Positions 26,857 through 35,317 of a DNA stretch of 64,000 bases are shown here, one piece after another (positions within the stretch are counted from its first letter, which is position 1; each line of letters begins with the position of its first letter). The notes beneath the pieces were generated by a model, which worked only from the letters and a program-made list of their open reading frames with translations, had not been told where the DNA came from and did not search any database. This stretch comes from JADCRZ01 sp037718865 (GTDB lineage: Bacteria; Bacteroidota; Bacteroidia; Chitinophagales; Chitinophagaceae). The stretch is from the NCBI GenBank assembly GCA_037718865.1, contig JBBJMP010000005.1, positions 1 to 64,000 of the forward strand, written 5' to 3'. The position numbers and the translations under genes are program-made.

Positions 26857-27552
26857 ATGCTTTACCTTGTACCCTCACCCATCGGCAACCTGCAGGACAT
26901 CACACTGAGGGCCATCGAAGTATTGAAAAAGGTAGACCTGGTACTGGCTGAAGATACGCGTACTTCTTCCAAATTGCTTCATCACTACCAGATTGATAAA
27001 CCGGTTTCTCCGTATCATCAACATAATGAGCACAAAATATTGCAACACCTGATAGATCAGTTAACCGCTGGTAAAACAATAGCTGTGCTCACCGATGCAG
27101 GAACACCCGGAATTTCCGATCCTGCCTTCCTGCTGGTTCGTGAAAGTATCAGGGCTGGCGTTCGGGTGGAATGCCTGCCCGGTGCAACCGCTTTTGTTCC
27201 TGCCCTGGTAAACAGCGGCCTTCCTATAAACCGTTTTACCTTCGAAGGATTTTTACCGCAAAAAAAGGGAAGGCAAACCTTGCTCAGGCAACTGGCGCAC
27301 GAAGAAAGGACCATGGTATTTTATGAATCTCCAATGCGCCTGCTGAAAACCCTCGAGGAATTTATTCAATACTTTGGAGCAGAACGAATGTGTTCGGTAA
27401 GCCGGGAGCTTACAAAAATATACGAAGAGAACAAACAGGGAACCCTTCTGGAAGTAAATGAACATTTTAAAAATAAAACCATCAAAGGGGAAATTGTCAT
27501 TGTGGTTGCAGGGAGTGGCCGGAAAATATCATTGGGTATTCAGGAGCTATAA
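26857..27552 (+). CDS. rsmI: 16S rRNA (cytidine(1402)-2'-O)-methyltransferase
   Basis: A 231-residue SAM-dependent tetrapyrrole-methylase-fold enzyme that 2'-O-methylates C1402 of 16S rRNA. Motifs: YLVPSPIGNLQDITLRAIE at the start, AEDTRTSSKLLHHY, TDAGTPGISDPAFLLVRE and CLPGATAFVPALVNSGLP, then FEGFLPQKKGRQ. The ATG at 26857 begins the conserved core; frame upstream is repeat. Family length is 270-290, so the protein lacks part of the usual C-terminal domain, as is common in Bacteroidota. Confidence 0.92.
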   Translation: MLYLVPSPIGNLQDITLRAIEVLKKVDLVLAEDTRTSSKLLHHYQIDKPVSPYHQHNEHKILQHLIDQLTAGKTIAVLTDAGTPGISDPAFLLVRESIRAGVRVECLPGATAFVPALVNSGLPINRFTFEGFLPQKKGRQTLLRQLAHEERTMVFYESPMRLLKTLEEFIQYFGAERMCSVSRELTKIYEENKQGTLLEVNEHFKNKTIKGEIVIVVAGSGRKISLGIQEL

Positions 27553-27661
27553 AAAAACGGGCTTGTATCTGGATTTAACATTTCAGGAACTTTGCTTCGA
27601 AACTGGATGAATTAAAGTTTGCACTTCACCGTTAACCTTTATACAGTAAAAATTGAATTTT

Positions 27662-27778
27662 ATGAATAAACTTCTTGTGGCCATTTTTACAATGGCATCT
27701 TTATTCGCCTTTACCAACACTGATGCCCAGATCAGGAAAATACCCGCAGAAGTACATCCACAACCTACGCTGCGTTAA
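27662..27778 (+). pseudogene. Truncated PepSY-like (DUF2874-type) secreted protein remnant
   Basis: A 38-codon frame: signal peptide MNKLLVAIFTMASLFAFTNTDAQ followed by IRKIPAEV, then a stop after HPQPTLR (sequence given in parts). The signal peptide and first mature residues look like the N-terminus of small Bacteroidota PepSY-like proteins, in which the AEV is followed by a roughly 120-residue domain that is missing here. It may be a broken gene, or a very small secreted peptide. The rest of the gap to the TIR gene (27779-28030) shows no coding frame. It lies just upstream of the TIR/STAND pair, which may mark an insertion point. Confidence 0.45.
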
Positions 27779-28030
27779 GTCTGTTTTCTTCATGTTTTTC
27801 CTCCGGGAACAGTCTTCGTTCAACAACCAGTTTGATACACAAGAAATTATTTGTAAGTTAGAAGTCTGATTGTAATACCTGTTTCTGATTCAGTCTCAAG
27901 CATGGAAATCGTTTACCTGACTTGACTGTTTTTGGTCATTTCAGCGTATTGTTATTATAGTCTGTCCCCGTAAAAGAACATTGCAATTTGAACTCGTGAT
28001 GCACGGTTATCCCTGCTTAAATCAAAGCTA

Positions 28031-29527
28031 ATGGCTTATATACAAGGCTATACTTATGACATCTTCCTGAGCTATGCGCATTTGGATAATCAGATGCTGT
28101 TCGATCAGACCCTTGGCTGGATTGAACATTTTTATACAGATTTGAATATATTGCTGTCCCGGAGGATAGGAAAGACAGACGCTATTAAAATATGGTGGGA
28201 TAATAAAAAACTGGATGGAAGTGTGGTATTTAACGATTCCATTGAGGAAGGCATTAAAAAATCGGCTATCCTGTTATGTCTTACGTCACCAGGACACATA
28301 GAATCGGACTATTGTCAGAAGGAGCTTTCCCTGTTTTATAAAAAAGCGCAGGAAGAATCAACAGGTTTAAAAGTCGGCGACCGGTCCCGCATATTGAATG
28401 TGCTGTTATATAACATTCCATTCGACCAATGGCCTGCACCATTAGCGGGAACTACCGGGTTTCCATTCCACGATGCTTCGGGGCAGGAAGACCTGGGTGA
28501 CACGCTTGATAGAAAAAGCCCTCAATACAGAAATCAGCTTCAGGATCTGAGAGATGCCATTATACACGTCATCAAAGGCATGCGTGAAATACCAGAGAAA
28601 AAGGCAGATCCTTCAACCAAAAAATTCAGTATTTACTTCGGCGATGTGCCTGACAGCTTACGAAGAGTAAGAAGCCGGACGATTACGGACCTGGAAAAAA
28701 CGGATTATAAAATTATTTTCGATACCCCTCCACCGTTTGAGGTAGATGCACATGAAGAAGCTGTAAAGGCAAAGCTGGAACAAAGCGACCTGGCAGTCCA
28801 TTTGCTTGACCAGTTTCCGGGAAGAGAAATCGAGGGCGTTGAAGATACATGGTATCCGCAAAAGCAGGCTGAACTGGGATTGGAAATTGCCAAACCGCAA
28901 TTAATATGGGTTCCGGCGGAATTAAACATCTCCGAGATAGAAGAAGAGCCATACAAAGATTTTATACAATGCTTTGAAACGGGAAAACAATCTTCTAAAA
29001 ACATCAGTTATATCCGTGGAGCAAAAAGTGAACTTACCCAACAGATCATTGACCTTGCAGAAAAACTAAGATCCTCGGCTTTGCCGGCGGTTCCTGCCGC
29101 AAGTGAGAAGATCTCGGTATTGGTAGATACACATTACAACGATCAATTGTATGCACTGGAATTGAGCAAATGCCTGTTTGAAAATCAAATTCAACCTTTC
29201 ATCAATCCCCAGGAAGACGACCCCCGGAAAAATATTAATATCCTGGGCGAGCGTATCAGCCAGGTAAACAATCTTATTTTTTTATATGGAAAAGAATCGC
29301 GTGACTGGGTGATGGAAAGAATGAGTGCGGCCCTGCAATTGATTGTAACAAATAATTACCCGGTAGTTGCCTTTTATATTTATTTGTGGCCTCCCCGGAA
29401 GGACCCTGCCGATTTATCGCTTAAGCAAAGACTCGTTAAACTGAATGTCGTCAACAATAGCGATTCCACGCAATTAGACCCTAAGACTTTCAAGCAATTT
29501 CTTCAAGGTTTAAAAGCTGTAGAATGA
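28031..29527 (+). CDS. TIR-domain protein with two further TIR-like modules
   Basis: A 498-residue cytoplasmic protein. Residues 6-160 form a TIR domain: YDIFLSYAHLDN, then IKIWWDNKKLDGS, then SAILLCLTSPGHIESDYCQKELSLF, where Glu98 sits at the position of the NADase catalytic glutamate. Residues 198-345 (KFSIYFGDVP..., SDLAVHLLDQFPGREIEG, KPQLIWVPAE) and 358-498 (ISVLVDTHYNDQLYALEL, NNLIFLYGKESRDWVMERM) are two more Rossmann/TIR-like modules without the same Glu context. TIR domains in bacterial immunity cleave NAD+ or make cyclic ADP-ribose signals on activation. The stop overlaps the start of the STAND-WD40 gene by 4 bp, so the two are coupled; this protein is the likely effector. The assignment of modules 2 and 3 is by pattern only. 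Confidence 0.82.
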   Translation: MAYIQGYTYDIFLSYAHLDNQMLFDQTLGWIEHFYTDLNILLSRRIGKTDAIKIWWDNKKLDGSVVFNDSIEEGIKKSAILLCLTSPGHIESDYCQKELSLFYKKAQEESTGLKVGDRSRILNVLLYNIPFDQWPAPLAGTTGFPFHDASGQEDLGDTLDRKSPQYRNQLQDLRDAIIHVIKGMREIPEKKADPSTKKFSIYFGDVPDSLRRVRSRTITDLEKTDYKIIFDTPPPFEVDAHEEAVKAKLEQSDLAVHLLDQFPGREIEGVEDTWYPQKQAELGLEIAKPQLIWVPAELNISEIEEEPYKDFIQCFETGKQSSKNISYIRGAKSELTQQIIDLAEKLRSSALPAVPAASEKISVLVDTHYNDQLYALELSKCLFENQIQPFINPQEDDPRKNINILGERISQVNNLIFLYGKESRDWVMERMSAALQLIVTNNYPVVAFYIYLWPPRKDPADLSLKQRLVKLNVVNNSDSTQLDPKTFKQFLQGLKAVE

Positions 29528-32500
29528 CCTTCGACGCTCCTTTCGTTGGACTTCGCCCCTTTGAGAGCCGGGAGAGCCTCCTTTTTTTTGGCAGGCAGGA
29601 GCAGACCATAGCACTATTACAGCGCCTGCACCAGCATCATTTCGTTGCCGTCATCGGAAGTTCGGGCAGCGGCAAGTCTTCCCTCGTTCGCGCCGGATTG
29701 ATCCCACAACTGAAGGCAGGTTTCCTGGTGAATGACCGCAGTAACTGGATGATCGCCATCATGAAACCAGGACAAAATCCGATCTGTCATCTGGCTGAGG
29801 CTATACTTAATCAGCCAACTGCGCTTGAATACAACGTTACCCCTGCAGAATTAGAAAATCAAATCAAAGCAAAAGGAGTTGATGCTGCACTGGACGTCTT
29901 AAAACCTTTGTGGAACAATAACACCAACTTTTTCTTACTGGTAGATCAGTTCGAAGAACTTTTCCGGTTTTCACAGAACCAAAAAGAGATAGAAAAGAAA
30001 GATGAAGCCATCGACTTTGTAAACATCATGCTGCAGCTTTCAAGGCAGCCCGACCTGCCTCTTTATGTGTTGATAACAATGCGTTCCGATTTTATCGGCG
30101 ACTGCGCGCAATTTTTTGGTCTGCCGGAGGCAATGAATCAGAGTCAGTACCTGGTGCCACGCCTCAATCGCGTGCAACTTCAAAGTATTATCGAAGACCC
30201 TGTAAAATTATATGGCGGCAGGATCAGTACAGCGCTTACTGCGAGGTTGTTGAATGACCTGCAGGTCATGAAAGATGAATTGCCATTACTTCAGCATGCT
30301 TTAATGAGAATATGGATTTCTGATCTGCAGAATAATAATAACGGCGAACTTGATCTGGACGATTATGAAAAGATCGGAGGTATCGAGAAGGCACTTTCCA
30401 ATCATGCTGATGAAGCGATAGAAGGAATGTCAGCAGCCGAATTAGGATTGACAAAAAAAATATTCCAGGCGCTCACCACGATTGACGAAAACGCACGTAA
30501 GATACGGCGCCCTGTCCACTTAAAGGAACTGATGGATATTACAGGTGCCACCGAACAGCAGTTACTATTAATCATCAATAAGTTTATTGAAGGAAACAAG
30601 AACTTCCTGGTCATCAATGAGATCGAAAATACAAACGATCTGCTTATTGACATTTCCCACGAAAGCCTTATCAGGCAGTGGAGTAAATTAAATGAATGGG
30701 CCGATGAAGAAGCCGAGTCAGGCAAGATATTCCTTAGGCTAACAGAATCGGCAACGCTGTATAAACAGAAAAAAGGAAATCTTTTGTCCGGAACAGAATT
30801 GCAGCAGGTCGCGCAATGGCACAACGGATTTCATCCAAACACGGTCTGGGCTAAACGCTACAGCCCTGACTTTGAAAAAAGTATTCAGTACCTGAAGCAA
30901 AGTAAGCTGCAATGGAGAGCGGAAAAAGATCGTAAAGAGAAAGAGCGTTATAGAAAGTTAAGGAATCTGAGAATTTTATTTGCTTTAGCTATGGCGGTAA
31001 CCGTCTTGATTGGCTTTTTAGCTTACCTGATCAATAGAAATAATACTAAAACCCATAATCAGCTAGCCAGAAATTACTGGAGTACCAGCCAGGCCGTTAG
31101 AAAGGAGAATTCCTTGAAATCCTTGCTGTATCTGGCAGAAGCCGTCGGTATCAGCAAGGATAGGGGGCTCACGAAAGGTTTGCTGATCGACGTTCAATCC
31201 AGCCTTCCCCAAATGAAGCTGGAGTATATTTTATCGCATGATAATGCAGTATATACAGCCTCTTTCAGTCAGGATGACTCCTTGCTTTTGACTGGGGGTT
31301 ATGATAGTACGGCCCGCCTTTGGAACATGGCAACCGGAGCACAGGCGGGCGCTTCTATGCAGCACCAGGGAGCGGTCAAAACTGCCGTGTTCAGTCCGGA
31401 CGGACAATTGATCCTGACGGCAAGCGATGATGGTACAGCCCGAATCTGGGATGTAACGACAGGACGCCAGATGGGGCCTTCGATGAAGCATAATGGGAAT
31501 GTGAACAGCGCGATTTTTAACCGCCAGGGTACATTGATACTAACAGCTTCCAATGACAGCACTGCCCGGCTGTGGGATGTAAGCACCGGCAGGCAGACAG
31601 GGCCTTCCATGCAGCATATGGGTTTCGTAAGCCGGGCTGTTTTTAACGCCCAGGGAACTCAGGTCGTCACTGCGAGTTATGATCATACAGCCCGCCTTTG
31701 GAGTGCTGAAACCGGAGAACAGATCGGCGCTTCGATGAAACATAAAGATTCTGTGTATTGGGCTGATTTTAGTCCTGATGGAAATCAGATTGTAACATCG
31801 GGAAAAGATAGTACTGCAAAAGTCTGGGATGTAATTACCCTGAAGCAGACCGGGCCGGACATGAAACATGAAAATACCGTCAGTAGTGCGATCTTCAGCC
31901 CGGATGGAAAACGAATTGTAACCGCCAGTAACGATAAAACCGCCCGCCTCTGGGATGCCCTAACGCTTACTCAGCTCGGGCCAGAGATGAAACATGACAA
32001 CGCTGTTAATAGCGCTGTTTTCAGCCCGGATGGAAAGTTTATTTTGACTTCGGGTTATGATAGAACCGCACGCCTCTGGGAAGCAGAAACGGGCATAGAA
32101 CCTGCACCATTCATCAAACAGGAAGCAATAATCTATAACGCCATATTCAGTCCGCGCGGGAAGCGCATGGTAACGGTCTGTGGTGACCATACTGCACGCG
32201 TCTGGTCGTTAAGGGACAACAATCCGTTAACCTTGCACTCTTTAAATCAACAAGGCACCATCTACCATGCCATTTTCAGCGCAGATGAAAAGGGCATCCT
32301 GCTGGCAAGCTCAGATAGCACTGCGCGGATTGTTGATGCGCTAACTGGAAACCAGATTTTACGTTTAAATCATAATGGATTTGTAAACAGTGCTGTTTTC
32401 AGCCCGGATGAAAGTCAGATCCTCACGGCAGGCAGTGATAGCATTGTTTGTATCTGGGACGCAAAAACAGGAAAGCGCATAGGTCTGCCTATCAACCAGA

Positions 32501-33336
32501 ACACGGGTGTGCTAAGCGCTGCCTTCACAGCCGACGGAAATTTAATTGTGACTGCCGGCACGGATGGCAGTGCAAAGGTCTGGGATAAGGTGTCCGGAAA
32601 ACAAAAGGGTCGTTCGTTTACACATAACGGTTCGGTAATGAGTGCCGTATTCAGCGCCGACGGTAGTACCGTTTTAACCTCCGGTTATGATTCATCAGCG
32701 CGCCAATGGAACATGGCTATAGGAAAACAGGCACAGGCTTTTATCAGAACGGAAGATGTGTTATTCAATGCAGTATTCAGCGCCGACAATAAGCGTATAC
32801 TTACGTCCGGGGCCGATGGCACCGCAAGGATCTGGGATGCGGTATATGGGAAGCAGATAGGTCCTGCCTTAAAACATAATGGTCCCGTAAAAACGGCTGT
32901 ATTCAGCGCTGATCAACGATGGATACTTACGGCAAGTTGGGACAATACGGCCCGCCTCTGGGAGGCGGAGAGCGGAAATCAGATTGGGCCCGGATTCCAG
33001 CATGAAGCACCGTTAAACAGCGCCATGTTCAGCCGGGATGAAAAACGTATTCTGACTGCGGGTTATGCCGGAACAGCCGGCATCTGGATGCTGCAAGGGG
33101 ACCTCGATCTTTCTCCCGAATTGTTCAAGTTGCAGGCCAGAGCCATTACCGGTTCCGAACTGAATAATGAAACCGGCGAAATAGAAGGCATTCCGGCTGA
33201 ATCATGGTACATCTTAAAAAATCAGTATGCTGATAAGGGTAAGGCACATTACCAGCATTGTAAATACCCTGAATACAATTTATGGCGTTACTTCTATCCG
33301 GACCTCGCAAAAAAAATTCGTCCGGATCAAAACTAA
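29524..33336 (+). CDS. STAND NTPase (nSTAND1-like) with membrane helix and 15 WD40 repeats
   Basis: A 1270-residue protein. The N-terminus FVGLRPFESRESLLFFGR and Walker A GSSGSGKS (45-52), Walker B FFLLVDQFEEL (136-146) and TMRSDF sensor-like motif mark a STAND NTPase of the nSTAND1 type, with a winged-helix-like part to about 440. A single hydrophobic helix (about 483-503) flanked by basic residues suggests a membrane anchor. From about 570 to 1200 there are 15 WD40 repeats, nearly all 42 residues long, with consensus AVFSPDG..ILTAS.D.TARLWD..TG. Known STAND proteins of this build oligomerise on ligand sensing and switch on a linked effector; here that would be the TIR protein encoded just upstream. 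If the helix spans the membrane, the propellers would be periplasmic. Confidence 0.88.
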   Translation: MTFDAPFVGLRPFESRESLLFFGRQEQTIALLQRLHQHHFVAVIGSSGSGKSSLVRAGLIPQLKAGFLVNDRSNWMIAIMKPGQNPICHLAEAILNQPTALEYNVTPAELENQIKAKGVDAALDVLKPLWNNNTNFFLLVDQFEELFRFSQNQKEIEKKDEAIDFVNIMLQLSRQPDLPLYVLITMRSDFIGDCAQFFGLPEAMNQSQYLVPRLNRVQLQSIIEDPVKLYGGRISTALTARLLNDLQVMKDELPLLQHALMRIWISDLQNNNNGELDLDDYEKIGGIEKALSNHADEAIEGMSAAELGLTKKIFQALTTIDENARKIRRPVHLKELMDITGATEQQLLLIINKFIEGNKNFLVINEIENTNDLLIDISHESLIRQWSKLNEWADEEAESGKIFLRLTESATLYKQKKGNLLSGTELQQVAQWHNGFHPNTVWAKRYSPDFEKSIQYLKQSKLQWRAEKDRKEKERYRKLRNLRILFALAMAVTVLIGFLAYLINRNNTKTHNQLARNYWSTSQAVRKENSLKSLLYLAEAVGISKDRGLTKGLLIDVQSSLPQMKLEYILSHDNAVYTASFSQDDSLLLTGGYDSTARLWNMATGAQAGASMQHQGAVKTAVFSPDGQLILTASDDGTARIWDVTTGRQMGPSMKHNGNVNSAIFNRQGTLILTASNDSTARLWDVSTGRQTGPSMQHMGFVSRAVFNAQGTQVVTASYDHTARLWSAETGEQIGASMKHKDSVYWADFSPDGNQIVTSGKDSTAKVWDVITLKQTGPDMKHENTVSSAIFSPDGKRIVTASNDKTARLWDALTLTQLGPEMKHDNAVNSAVFSPDGKFILTSGYDRTARLWEAETGIEPAPFIKQEAIIYNAIFSPRGKRMVTVCGDHTARVWSLRDNNPLTLHSLNQQGTIYHAIFSADEKGILLASSDSTARIVDALTGNQILRLNHNGFVNSAVFSPDESQILTAGSDSIVCIWDAKTGKRIGLPINQNTGVLSAAFTADGNLIVTAGTDGSAKVWDKVSGKQKGRSFTHNGSVMSAVFSADGSTVLTSGYDSSARQWNMAIGKQAQAFIRTEDVLFNAVFSADNKRILTSGADGTARIWDAVYGKQIGPALKHNGPVKTAVFSADQRWILTASWDNTARLWEAESGNQIGPGFQHEAPLNSAMFSRDEKRILTAGYAGTAGIWMLQGDLDLSPELFKLQARAITGSELNNETGEIEGIPAESWYILKNQYADKGKAHYQHCKYPEYNLWRYFYPDLAKKIRPDQN

Positions 33337-33566
33337 TTTTTTCATCGAGGACACTGATAGACATTGACCCGGGGTTGTAGATTTATTCTAAATTATTATT
33401 CAATTATTTGCAAATAACTGTTTTTCTGTATACTTTTCTATTTGATCATTATAAATTCTGCCGTGCAGCTTGCCTGAATTCTGACAACCCACTAGTATCC
33501 GTTTTTGCGCAAGGCAGCGTCTAAATTTTTACTCGGTTAACGGCTCTGCAAAAGACATGGCATTGT

Positions 33567-35300
33567 ATGAAAAAACAAAGAAAATTCTATTGTGCAATTA
33601 CCTTGTGCTGCTGCCTGCAGTTTTTACACGCTCAACAAGTACCTGGTTTGAACAAAAAAAACCCGGTAATCCTTAACGGAAGTATAGGTGCATCTGCCAA
33701 CTTCTATTCATCTAACGAGCATGATACCCTGTATTCAAGGCCTTCCTTTGCATGGAATACTTTCGGTAACGTCACCTTTCGTACAAAAAACCTCACCATA
33801 CCTGCTTCTTTTGTGATCAACCAGTACAGCGGAAGCAAGTCACCGGCTTTTGCACAGTATGGCATCAGTCCTACCTCAAAATGGGCGAAGTTGCATTTGG
33901 GCTACCGTTACATACCTCTCTCGCCGCTCATTTTTGAAGGCCAGAGTTTCAGGGGAGCAGGCCTGGAACTAAATCCGGGTTTGTTCCGTTTCGCCGCTTT
34001 TTACGGAAGGCTCAACAAGGCTGTTGACGAAGATACCAGCAGGCGGCTCTTCACCGTACCCCGGTTTGCACGCACTGGTTACGGGGCCCGGATAGGCATA
34101 GGAAATTTCTCCAACTTTTTTGACCTGGTTTATTTTCATGCCAAAGACGATAGTAACTCTGTAAGTATTAAGAAAGATTCTTTATTAAAAAGGGCAGTTA
34201 AAGCTCAGGAGAACACCGTACTTGGCAGTTCATTTAAATTAACCCTGATCAAAAAAATTATCTGGACGGGAGATATCGCAGTAAGCGGGATAACTCATGA
34301 CCTTTCTTACTTCGATATAGACCTCGACTCCGCAAAATTAGGTCAGCCCTTTAAATATATTCGTAAAATCCTGCCTGTAAATGCAAGCACGGTCGCCAGC
34401 TATGCCGGTCAATCGACACTTTCATTCAACTCAAAATTCTTCAACACCAGCATCGGCTATAGAAGGGTGGAGCCGGATTTTAAATCATTGGGAACGCCTT
34501 ATATGATAAATGATATTGAACTGTTGTCGTGGACAAACAATGCCTGGGTGGCCAATGGCAAACTGAACATCTCCACCAGCCTGTCTCAGCAGCATAATAA
34601 TCTGAATAAAAAAAGCAACAGTGAACTGAAAACATTGGTGAGTAATGTGACACTGAATGCCTTATTTGGCCAGCATGTTAACATCAGCTTCGGCTACTCG
34701 GGATATAACCTGGATCAGCGAAATGGTACGGTTGTGTTATCAGACAGTTTCCTGTTGAAACAGCAAATATCTCAGTTTTATATTTCTCCAACCTGGCATT
34801 TTGCGGGAACCACTAAAGTACATACCATTAGCGGTCACGTAGACCTGTCGGTGCTGGACGATAAAAATCCGGCCACTTCCGCTTTCACCAACAGCACAAA
34901 CCTATCTTCTTCCTTAAATTATACCCTGGGACTGACCAGAACACCCATTAACTTTACACTAAATGCGCTTCACAACAAATATAAGCTGGAGGCAAACACT
35001 TATACATCAACAGGAGGCACTGTTGGAGCATCTTTATATCTGCTAAAAGAACAAAGCCTTAGCCTGCAGGGAAACATCGGCTACCTGATCAATGATTACA
35101 CTGCCGGTGAAGTGCAGAACAACATTACTTATTCTGCCAATGCCGGTTACCAGGGAAAGCATCATGCTGTTAACCTGTATGCCAATTATGTATACACGCC
35201 TGAGAATAGAAATAGTATAAAAATTATCCATGAAAGGGTGCGGTACGCCGTAGCTACGCAAAATCTGGCAGGGGGACTTTCATACACCTATAGCTTTTAA
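33567..35300 (+). CDS. Putative outer-membrane beta-barrel protein
   Basis: A 577-residue exported protein (signal peptide to about residue 22, LQFLHAQ) with long runs of alternating polar/hydrophobic residues and an aromatic C-terminal Phe (GGLSYTYSF), the mark of an outer-membrane barrel. No TonB box or plug domain was recognised. The following gene starts 17 bp downstream, so the pair is probably an operon. Similar barrel/secreted-protein pairs are frequent in Bacteroidota, of unknown function. Confidence 0.7.
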   Translation: MKKQRKFYCAITLCCCLQFLHAQQVPGLNKKNPVILNGSIGASANFYSSNEHDTLYSRPSFAWNTFGNVTFRTKNLTIPASFVINQYSGSKSPAFAQYGISPTSKWAKLHLGYRYIPLSPLIFEGQSFRGAGLELNPGLFRFAAFYGRLNKAVDEDTSRRLFTVPRFARTGYGARIGIGNFSNFFDLVYFHAKDDSNSVSIKKDSLLKRAVKAQENTVLGSSFKLTLIKKIIWTGDIAVSGITHDLSYFDIDLDSAKLGQPFKYIRKILPVNASTVASYAGQSTLSFNSKFFNTSIGYRRVEPDFKSLGTPYMINDIELLSWTNNAWVANGKLNISTSLSQQHNNLNKKSNSELKTLVSNVTLNALFGQHVNISFGYSGYNLDQRNGTVVLSDSFLLKQQISQFYISPTWHFAGTTKVHTISGHVDLSVLDDKNPATSAFTNSTNLSSSLNYTLGLTRTPINFTLNALHNKYKLEANTYTSTGGTVGASLYLLKEQSLSLQGNIGYLINDYTAGEVQNNITYSANAGYQGKHHAVNLYANYVYTPENRNSIKIIHERVRYAVATQNLAGGLSYTYSF

Positions 35301-35317
35301 TTATGTAAACACAGAAC

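Noticed and set aside
27779..28030. Possible continuation of the PepSY-like gene by frameshift
   Set aside because: None of the three frames gives the expected domain residues and the space is too short.
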